Origin: Mxb001 sp964537955
Lineage (GTDB): Bacteria > Actinomycetota > Actinomycetes > S36-B12
Length of the DNA: 10,049 nt
NCBI GenBank assembly: GCA_964537955.1
Contig: CAZICY010000052.1
Coordinates: 1 to 10,049, forward strand
Direction: 5' to 3'
Shown here: positions 1-6,900 of the stretch, in pieces
Numbering within the stretch: the stretch's first letter is position 1
How the letters are laid out: every line of letters starts with the position of its first letter
Program-made: the position numbers and the translations under genes
Notes under the pieces: model-generated
Databases searched by the model: none
What the model saw: only the letters and a program-made list of their open reading frames with translations
What the model was told of the DNA's origin: nothing

Positions 1-1014
1 AGCGTCCCCCGCTTCGAGGTGACGGGGCCTGCCGGGACGGGCAAGACCTGGATGGCCATGGAGCAGGCCCGTCGCTGGAGTGAGGCCGGCGAGCGCGTGG
101 CTCTCCTGAGTTACACGCGTGGGGTGGTGGAGTCGATTCGGCGGGCGATGGCCGACCTTCCCTCCGGCTCCTCGCCCGCATGGATCGGCACCTACTTCCA
201 GCTTGCTGCTGCCTGGGGCATTCACGCGCGTGATGGGGATGACTCCGATTTCTGGACGACGCGCGGGCCGCGGGAGATGACGGAGCATGCGCGTGGTCTT
301 GCGGCCTCGTCGCTGTTCACCGCGCTGGTGGTCGATGAGGCGCAGGACTTCGCTGACTCGTGGTGGCCGGCCCTGCTGGCCGCCTGCACGCCGGATGCTC
401 GGATCGCGGTGTTCCGTGATGACGAGCAGGCGGTGTTCACGCAGCGTCGGGGTCGGCCGGACATCGAGCTCGTGCCGCTGCACCTGGAGGAGAACCTGCG
501 CAACGCCACTCAGATCGTCGAGACCTTCCAGCCCCTCGTCGAGGCTGACGTCATCTCGAAGTCCGGCAGCGGCTTTCCGATCGAGTTCGTGCGCTGCGGG
601 ACGGACGATGCTCAGGAGGTGGCCGACAGCGTTGTGGAGGAACTCCTCGAGCGACGTGGCTGGCTGCCTGAGCATGTTGCTGTGCTGACCACGCGGCACC
701 GTCACCCTGTGCAGCGTGAGTATGACGGCGACAAGGAGGCCTACTGGAACGACCTGTGGGCCAGCGATGACGTCTTCTATTCCACTGTCGCCGGGTTCAA
801 GGGTCTCGAGAGGCCGGCCGTAGTGCTGACCGTGGACGGCTTCCATGACGACCTCGATCCGCGGGGCGTGCTCTACACCGGCATGAGCCGGGCGCGAGAT
901 CTGCTCATTGTCGTCGCTCCCGAGGGGGTTCTCGAGGATGCCGGTGGGAAGAAGTTCCATCGGCGGCTCCTGCACCACGAGAGGACGCTGCCGGAGCGCG
1001 GGGGCGACCTGTAA
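1..1014 (+). CDS. NERD-type superfamily 1 DNA/RNA helicase, C-terminal part (5' end outside window)
   Basis: The reading frame is open from base 1, so this is the 3' part of a longer gene; the GTG at 19 is internal, lying just before the P-loop. Numbering from base 1, residues 9-16 form a Walker A loop (GPAGTGKT), residues 111-116 a Walker B/DEAQ-like motif (VDEAQD), then an ENLRN motif, a GFKGLERP motif V segment, and a motif VI arginine segment (GMSRARDLL) near the end. This order is typical of UvrD/PcrA-like superfamily 1 helicases. The compact layout without large 1B/2B insertions resembles helicases that carry an N-terminal nuclease-related (NERD) domain. That domain would lie left of the window and is inferred. 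The role would be ATP-driven nucleic acid unwinding or translocation in the cytoplasm. A hairpin follows the TAA stop. Helicase class is near certain; the NERD assignment is likely but unproven. Confidence 0.85.
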   Translation, partial: SVPRFEVTGPAGTGKTWMAMEQARRWSEAGERVALLSYTRGVVESIRRAMADLPSGSSPAWIGTYFQLAAAWGIHARDGDDSDFWTTRGPREMTEHARGLAASSLFTALVVDEAQDFADSWWPALLAACTPDARIAVFRDDEQAVFTQRRGRPDIELVPLHLEENLRNATQIVETFQPLVEADVISKSGSGFPIEFVRCGTDDAQEVADSVVEELLERRGWLPEHVAVLTTRHRHPVQREYDGDKEAYWNDLWASDDVFYSTVAGFKGLERPAVVLTVDGFHDDLDPRGVLYTGMSRARDLLIVVAPEGVLEDAGGKKFHRRLLHHERTLPERGGDL

Positions 1015-1020
1015 GAGCAA

Positions 1021-1043
1021 GAGGAGCGGCCACGGGCCTCCTC
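1021..1043 (+). terminator. possible intrinsic terminator after the helicase gene
   Basis: Six bases after the helicase stop, GAGGA pairs with TCCTC and GGCC with GGCC, with two unpaired bases on the left arm and a 3-base loop. The following bases (GTCCCTAGTTTGTGTT) are only modestly T-rich, so it is a weak candidate, but the position between two separate genes fits. Confidence 0.4.
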
Positions 1044-1132
1044 GTCCCTAGTTTGTGTTCGGCGACGCGAGCCGAGCCCGATCTCGACGGGGAAGATAGC
1101 CTCGCCTAGTCGATCGGTCAGGGAGAGAGCGC

Positions 1133-1519
1133 ATGAGTGACTGGATCTCGCACATCGTCATGTCGCCCGGGGCCGATGGAGATCACGGAGGTCGGTGGAC
1201 GCTCACCGTCACACGGACGAGCGGCGAGAATCCGACGTGGTGGAGTCTCACCCTGGATGAGGATTCCTCGGAGCCGGGGCTGAGGGTCTACCGATCGCAG
1301 CCCGACGGGCGGTGCGCCATGGTGATCCTCGAAGCCGATCAGCCCTTCGAGGACGCCGCCACGCACTACGGCCTCGACCTTGCGGTCTTCGGCAGCCCCA
1401 CTCTCTGGCCGGAGATGCACCGCGACTGGTGCGTCGGCGCCTCCGGCGGGGTTGTCGAGAACGGGTGGGCTTGGGTCCACCACGGCGTCGACGAAGAATT
1501 CCCCTTCACGAGGCAGTGA
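1133..1519 (+). CDS. hypothetical protein, 128 aa, tryptophan-rich
   Basis: I do not recognise this protein. It starts at ATG 1133, seven bases after a GGGAG ribosome binding site at 1121-1125, and ends at TGA 1517-1519. It is small, acidic and probably soluble: I see no signal peptide and no membrane segment. It contains eight tryptophans, including a WW pair and a closing ENGWAWVHHGVDEEF stretch. Alternating hydrophobic and polar stretches (WTLTVTRT, WWSLTL, LRVYR, CAMVILEA) suggest a beta-rich fold with one helix before the C-terminus; this is inference. Its own promoter may lie in 1044-1120, where TAGCCT at 1097-1102 fits an actinobacterial -10 but has no good -35. The 94-base gap to the next gene has no terminator that I can see, so the two may be co-transcribed. 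The good start site and typical codon use make it a likely real gene. Confidence 0.75.
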   Translation: MSDWISHIVMSPGADGDHGGRWTLTVTRTSGENPTWWSLTLDEDSSEPGLRVYRSQPDGRCAMVILEADQPFEDAATHYGLDLAVFGSPTLWPEMHRDWCVGASGGVVENGWAWVHHGVDEEFPFTRQ

Positions 1520-1613
1520 CGCTCCTGATTGTTCATCTGCATTCGAGGTGGTGGACTCTTCCCAGGACGGAGTTCACTTCGCCACACTGGCCTTCCCGAC
1601 AACCGGAGGCATC

Positions 1614-2294
1614 ATGCAGACCGAGATCCGTCACGCACCGGCCTTCGCCGTGGCCCGCCTCATCCTTGCCAACGGCGAGTCAGTCAAGGCCGAGACCGGA
1701 GCCATGGCCGCCATGAGCGCCGGGATCCAGATCGAGGCCAAGATGGAAGGCGGGATCTTCAAGGCTCTGAAGCGCAGTGCGCTGGGCGGGGATTCCTTCT
1801 TCGTCACCACCTACTCGGCCACGGCCGACAACGACTGGGTCGACGTCGCCGCGAACCTCCCCGGCGATATCGCCATCCTCGATGTGAGCTCAGACCGAGG
1901 TGTGGCCGTGACCAAGGGTTCCTGGCTGGCGAACGAGGCCAGCGTCGACATGGACACCAAGTGGGGAGGATCGAAGAATCTCCTCGGAGGCGAAGGGGGC
2001 TTCATCGCCCACATGACCGGCCAGGGCAAGGTCGTCGTCGCCTCGTACGGGGCTCTGGACCTGCATACGCTGGCCGCGGGCGAGACCTTCACCGTCGACT
2101 CCGGCCACCTCGTGGCCTACGACGATGGCATCGGGATGGTGGCCAAGACTGCAGGCGGGTTCATGAACGCCGTGAAGTCCGGTGAGGGATTCGTGGTGGA
2201 GATGACAGGCCCGGGTCGGGTGTGGACGCAGACGCGCAATCCAAGTGGCCTGGTCAACTGGCTGACACAGGTGCTGCCATTCAGCCGCTCCTGA
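1614..2294 (+). CDS. AIM24 / TIGR00266 family protein, 226 aa
   Basis: The start is ATG 1614, with GGAGG at 1605-1609 (four-base spacing); the stop is TGA 2292-2294. The frame stays open upstream to 1380, but that part overlaps the preceding gene and is not needed. The protein matches my knowledge of the AIM24/TIGR00266 family: an N-terminal LILANGESVKAETGAMAAMS segment, glycine-rich turns around GGIFKALKRSALGG, TYSA, then GSWLA, and in the second half GGEGGFIAHMTGQGKVVVAS, LAAGETFTVDSGHLVAYD and GFMNAVKSGEGFVVEMTGPG. The family folds as a beta-sandwich of duplicated strands; its biochemical role in bacteria is unknown (yeast Aim24 is mitochondrial). No signal peptide or membrane segment is present, so it is probably cytoplasmic. 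Family assignment is confident; function cannot be given. Confidence 0.9.
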   Translation: MQTEIRHAPAFAVARLILANGESVKAETGAMAAMSAGIQIEAKMEGGIFKALKRSALGGDSFFVTTYSATADNDWVDVAANLPGDIAILDVSSDRGVAVTKGSWLANEASVDMDTKWGGSKNLLGGEGGFIAHMTGQGKVVVASYGALDLHTLAAGETFTVDSGHLVAYDDGIGMVAKTAGGFMNAVKSGEGFVVEMTGPGRVWTQTRNPSGLVNWLTQVLPFSRS

Positions 2295-2360
2295 TTCTCA
2301 GGCCGCCTCAGCTCCTGCCGTCGCCTCATGTCGTTCACGTACCAGCGCACCATCACGTGG

Positions 2361-2399
2361 GCACCGCGTCAGCTGCAGGAGTGTGCTTGAACGCGGTGC
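2361..2399. terminator. possible bidirectional terminator between convergent genes
   Basis: A perfect 9-bp inverted repeat (GCACCGCGT at 2361-2369, ACGCGGTGC at 2391-2399) with a 21-base loop lies between the convergent ends of the AIM24 gene (stop 2294) and the glycine-rich gene (stop at 2508). No T-tract follows on either strand, so termination is inferred from position and symmetry. The rest of the 213-base gap shows no convincing gene. Confidence 0.4.
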
Positions 2400-2507
2400 G
2401 TTCGGCTGACGCTGCCTGCAGGACGCGTGCGCGAGGGATGAGAACCGCTGCGCCATCGTCCGACCCGCGCACACCGTCGGCCGAGGCCGCGGCCTCCATC
2501 ATGGGTG

Positions 2508-3752
2508 CTACGGCCTGACGGCCCACCGCTCCCGGTCGCCGTCGTAGTAGAGCGTCCTGGTGCACACCGCGCCACCCTGGCCACCGTTGTGCCATTGGGC
2601 CCATGACAGCGACCAGCCACCTCCGGACACGCCCGCCCAGTTGAGATCCTCGCGGGAGAGCTCACCGCAGGATCCGGACTCCGGGGTGGCGACCTGCTGC
2701 ATCACATCGGCGGGCAGGACCCGCGCGACACCGGTCGACGGTGCAACGTCCAGCGTCGTGATCACGACGGAGCCGTTGCCGCCGATCGAGGACGGCCCGG
2801 TGGCCGATGCGCCATTGGTGCCGGCCGCGAAGGTGGTCGCGGGCTGGCCGGACAACGAGGTGCTCGCGAAGGACCCACCCGCTGCACCGGGGCCACCGAA
2901 GCAGTTCGCTCCGCCGCCACCGCCGCCGTAGCCCCCGCCGCCACCGCCACCGCCAAAGTTGCCTCCGCCACCGCCGCCGAAGCCCGCTCCGCCGCCACCG
3001 CCGCCGTTGACCGCACCGGTGTTGGCGAACGCCGCTGATGTGCCGCCGTCGGAGTTGCCCCCTGCACCACCACCGAAGCCACCCCCGCCTCCACCCGCGT
3101 TGCCCGATGCTGCGGTGCCCGCGCTGGCCCCCGTTCCCCCGATGCCACCGGAGGCGGGACCCGCACACGCGTAGTTGATGACGATCGCACTGCCGTTTCC
3201 GCCGGCTCCGCTGTCCGCCAGGTTGCCTCCGTAGGCCACGCCGCCACCGAAGCCGGTGCCGTTCCCGCCGGTGGCCGTCCCGGAAGCCGCACCCGACCCA
3301 CCGGCGTTCGACTGACCGGCGCCACCGCCACCACCGGCGACGACGGTGACCGACCCTCCAGTCACGCTCGTGGCCGCGCCTCCCATACGGGAGCCGGCCG
3401 TTGTCGAACCGCCAACACCGCCACCGCCACCCACCTTGATGGTGAGCACGTCACCCGGGGAGACCGCCTGGTAGGTGGTGACGACCGCACCCGCCCCACC
3501 CGCGGCACTCGAGGAGAAGAATCCGCTGTAGCGGGATGCGCCACCTCCGCCGGTGGCGACGATCTCGATGCCGTAGACCGCGGCAGGCACGGTGTAGGTC
3601 TGCACCGTGGAGCCGGCGTAGCTGAAGGTGGTCGTCACCGGCGCAGCGTTCGCGGGGCTCGCCATCGTCAGGGCCACTGCTCCGACGGCGGCGGACATCA
3701 CGCCGGACAGGTAGCGACGCACGCGGGTGTGCGGAGAGGGCTCGGCGAGCAC
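2508..3752 (-). CDS. exported glycine-rich protein, 414 aa, with C-terminal actinobacterial module
   Basis: The most upstream start is GTG 3752, since an in-frame TGA lies two codons before it; its ribosome binding site is weak. GTG 3722 (VRRYLSG) is an alternative that keeps the signal peptide. The N-terminus has basic residues RR (12-13), a hydrophobic core and ASPANA at 31-36, so Sec export with cleavage near 36/37 is likely. Residues 40-330 are glycine-dominated, with runs of up to eight glycines, and open with TTFSYAGSTVQTYTVPAAVY, which resembles bacterial and ALK/LTK-like glycine-rich domains. GNGS segments at 186-193 and 326-331 suggest two consecutive units. Residues 340-414 are a different, aromatic-rich module (LPADVMQQVATP, GGGWSLSWAQW, AVCTRTLYY). 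The mature part has four cysteines (196, 284, 362, 397), consistent with two disulfides. Substrate or partner is unknown; a structural or surface role is inference. The upstream neighbour on the same strand is also exported. Confidence 0.82.
   Translation of the reverse strand: MLAEPSPHTRVRRYLSGVMSAAVGAVALTMASPANAAPVTTTFSYAGSTVQTYTVPAAVYGIEIVATGGGGASRYSGFFSSSAAGGAGAVVTTYQAVSPGDVLTIKVGGGGGVGGSTTAGSRMGGAATSVTGGSVTVVAGGGGGAGQSNAGGSGAASGTATGGNGTGFGGGVAYGGNLADSGAGGNGSAIVINYACAGPASGGIGGTGASAGTAASGNAGGGGGGFGGGAGGNSDGGTSAAFANTGAVNGGGGGGAGFGGGGGGNFGGGGGGGGYGGGGGGANCFGGPGAAGGSFASTSLSGQPATTFAAGTNGASATGPSSIGGNGSVVITTLDVAPSTGVARVLPADVMQQVATPESGSCGELSREDLNWAGVSGGGWSLSWAQWHNGGQGGAVCTRTLYYDGDRERWAVRP
2904..3011 (-). 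repeat. low-complexity glycine-codon tract
   Basis: This stretch encodes residues 248-283 of the exported glycine-rich protein, nearly all glycine with scattered Ala, Phe, Asn and Tyr. On the plus strand it reads as repeated CCGCCGCCACC-like triplets. Such tracts are prone to slippage, so length could vary between strains. Confidence 0.8.
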
Positions 3753-3862
3753 GAGTACTCATTCCGTCCGGGCGCCCTCGACCCCCTAGCGCATCGCGAG
3801 ACTAGCGGTGACCGCACCCTTTCGCGCGACGGCGACCCCGCCTGACCTGCCTCGCGCATCAG

Positions 3863-3878
3863 CCCGCCCAGCGGCGGG
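3863..3878 (-). terminator. possible terminator hairpin after the large exported-protein gene
   Basis: A perfect 6-bp GC stem (CCCGCC 3863-3868, GGCGGG 3873-3878) with a 4-base loop lies 36 bases downstream of the minus-strand stop codon at 3914. No T-run follows. The remaining 3753-3862 shows no gene. It holds an AT-containing hexamer (TAGTCT on the minus strand, 3799-3804) that could be a -10 for the glycine-rich gene, but no matching -35. Confidence 0.4.
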
Positions 3879-3913
3879 ATCCCACCGTCCTGGAGGGGCG
3901 TCCGCCGTCGCGC

Positions 3914-6900
3914 TCACCGACGCACGGTTGCGGGCAGGTTGATCGACCGCACTAGGCCATCAGCCCCCGTGCCGTTGACCTGCAGGATGAACGCTCCGGC
4001 CCTCCGCGCACGCACGGAGACCTTGCCCTGGAGCGAGCCCTGCGCATCCGTCATCAGATAGCCCAGATCCAGCGGGCGGGCACCGGGCGGGCCGGCGTTG
4101 GGCTGCGGAACGAGGAAGACGCGTACTGGTGTCGACGACGCGTAGCCGCGTGACGAGAGCTGGATCCCCGGCGGCAAGACCCGTCGCTCGCGGGTCTGGG
4201 CCGCGGACTGCGTGATGGTGAGTGTGCCGTCCTTCGGTGCCAGGTACGCGCCGCTCGAGGATTGGGAGCGCACCGCCGAGGTGATCGGACCCGTGCGCAC
4301 GGTCATTCCCTGCTGCCACACCGTGAGGTTGCTCTTCTGGGGCAGTCCGTTCACGATGACGATCGCCTTGCCGGGGGGCACACCCTTCGACAGCGCAGGC
4401 ACTCGGCTCGGCCGTACCTCGCCCGCGTCCTGCAGCTGCTCGGCGGTCGGCCCGGTCGCGATCGGAGCCGGCGTGGGTGTCGGCGTCGCAGCCGGGGTGG
4501 CGGTGCTTGTCGGAGTGGCGGCAGGTGCGGGTGGCGCGGGACATGGGCGCTGGGTCACGGCTACCGTCCCGACACTGCCCCAGCCGCCGACACCATCGAC
4601 GGTGATCGCGTAGGTGCCGGACGCGAGATCGCAAGGCGCCGAGGCGGTGATGCTCGTCGAACTGGTGCGCGTGTAGGAGACCGGGGTGGATCCGAGCTTC
4701 ACGCCTCCGGTGCGGGGCACACCAATGAAGCCCGTCCCCGTGATCGTGAAGGAGCCGTTCGACGACGCGGCCGTGCTGACCGCGCCCGTCGGTGCATTCC
4801 AGGTCCACTTACCGACGTTCTTCAGGTTCCACTGATAGGGAAAATAGCCTCCCGGAAAGAGTCCCTGAGCGTTGGTATTGAAGTTACCACCGACATAAAC
4901 GTCCGGGCCCTTAACGACGAATGCCTTCACCTCCCCCGAGAGCCCGTTGTCGTTCGTGCCAGTGCCCCACTGGAAGGGGATGAACTGCTCAATGCCAGAG
5001 TCCCAGACGGTGACGCACCGCAACGGTCCGCCCGGCGCGCACGGGTTAGCACTCCCAGCGACGGAGCCATCCGCCGCGAAGGTCCCACCGACGTAGAGAA
5101 GTCCGCGCTCCTCATCGGTTGCCATGGCCCTCACCGATGTTGGTATTCCAGAGGTGCTCGAGCTGAGCCCCGGCCCTACCGGCTCCCACGTCGACCCATT
5201 CCACGAGACGAGGTTCTTGAACGAGCCGGTCCCGCTTCCGTTCCGATCGAAGATGCCACCCGCGTACACCGTGCCATTCAGCAGAGCCAGGGCATCAACT
5301 CGACCAGGGTGGGATGGGCCGTTCTTCAGCCCCGAACTCATCGGCGACCACGAGTTTGCCTCACCGAAGGGGCCGCGTGCGACTCCCATTCCATTCAGAA
5401 CACCCGAAGTGACCGGTGGCCCCGGACTGTAGCCGCCCTCAAAATCGCCACCGACGTAGACGTTGCCGGTGCCGTCCGTCAGAAGCGATTGGACGAGGCT
5501 ATTAAAGGATCCCCCCACACCGGGGGCCGTGAAGGAGCCACCCGCAGCCGACCACTCCACCAGACCCCCAAGTTCCTGCGCCTCGCCTCCCGCCCACGAA
5601 AAACCACCCGATGCGATGAGGGTGCTGCCACCCAGGGCCGCGAGGTTCTGCACCTTGGCCCCAGAAGCCGGAAGATACGCGGCGAACGCAGGCGGCGTAC
5701 TGGGATCACTCTGCCAAGTGCTTGCCGGTCGCGTCAGCAAGGAGAAGCCGGTGATGGTCTGGGGCGTTGTCGCCATCTGGAGAGCATTGCTTGCGGAATC
5801 TGTACTCGTCAGGACGAAGGCGTAGCGACTGCCGCTCGTGATGTTGAGTGGGTTGACGAAATTCACCGACCCCCTGCCCCAATAGGGCGCTAACGGAAAG
5901 GGCGCCGAATCTGGGCCGACCGGCACCTCCGTGAAATCCATGGCCTGAGTGACCAGAGGGGAGCCGGTGGGCGTGCCGTCCACGCCTGCTGCGTAGATCG
6001 CTGCTGTCACATTGGTGGGGTTGCTGGTCTGGCTCTTGACACTGAGTTGGACTTCAAGCCGCACGAGAGGACCACTGCTCGTGGCGACGAAGCTTCCCCC
6101 CACAGTTGCAGCGGTTGAGGGCAACTCAACGACAGCGGGGGTCGCCGTCAGAGTAGACACAAAGGGCCCAGACGAAGGAGGCTCGAAATAGGCGGCGAAG
6201 ACAGGCGGGGATTTCGCACTGATCTGCGGGTCGTCTGCCGGCCCCGTCAGCCGGGAGATGCCCGAGACTGTCGTGGGCGTCGTCGCCATCAGGAAGGCAT
6301 TGCTTACGGAATCTGTGGTCGACAGGACGAAGGCGTAGCGACTGCCGCTCGTGAGGACGGGTCCGCCCGTGAAGTCCACCGTAGCGGTGCCCCAGTTAGG
6401 ACTTGTCGGATTCGTCGACGCGCCTGCGCCGACCGGCACAGCCGTCACATTCATGGCCTGAGTGACCAGAGGGGAGCCGGTGGGCCTGCCGTTCACGTCT
6501 GCTGCATAGATCGCTGCTGTCACGTTGGTGGGGTTGCTGACTTGGTTAGCGGCGCCGAGCCGGACCTCAAGCCGAGCGAGACGACCACCACTCGGGGCGG
6601 CAAAACTTCCCCCCACGATCTCAGCAGTTGAGGGGAACATACTGATGGCGACTTCTTCGTACAGGGTGCTCGCGGTCTCTGAAGCGCGCATGACACCCCC
6701 GCCCGGCAGGGGGCTCCACGAGGATCCATTCCACGACGCGAGACAGTTCAGGTCGGGTCCGGAGACTGTGCACTTCTTGTCTCCTTGACCATGGACGTTG
6801 TCGAACATGCCCCCGACATAGAGCTTGTCCCCCATGACCACCATGGCATCGACGGTGTTGTTTAGGCCGCCCCCCACCGGCTCCCAGGGCGAGGTGGGCG

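Noticed and set aside
1118..1483. Open frame on the minus strand opposite the 128-residue gene
   Set aside because: It is a codon-bias shadow: no ribosome binding site, no family resemblance, almost full overlap with the better-supported plus-strand gene.
1380..1613. Upstream extension of the AIM24-family reading frame
   Set aside because: It overlaps the 128-residue gene in another frame, has no family resemblance, and a GGAGG site directly precedes ATG 1614.
2483..2496. Perfect 14-bp palindrome GAGGCCGCGGCCTC near the end of the glycine-rich gene
   Set aside because: It has no loop, so makes a poor hairpin, and such GC palindromes are common by chance at this base composition; kept only as a note.
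2959..3174. Proline-rich plus-strand frame
   Set aside because: It is the complement of the glycine-codon tract of the exported protein; poly-proline is the expected artefact.
3751..3762. ATG at 3762 as start of the glycine-rich protein
   Set aside because: It is in a different frame from the protein with the signal peptide, and a TGA separates the upstream in-frame region from GTG 3752.
4262..5893. Long plus-strand frame (543 codons) inside the large minus-strand gene
   Set aside because: It is Arg/Gly-rich with no domain resemblance, and the minus-strand frame encodes clear repeats and domains over the same bases.
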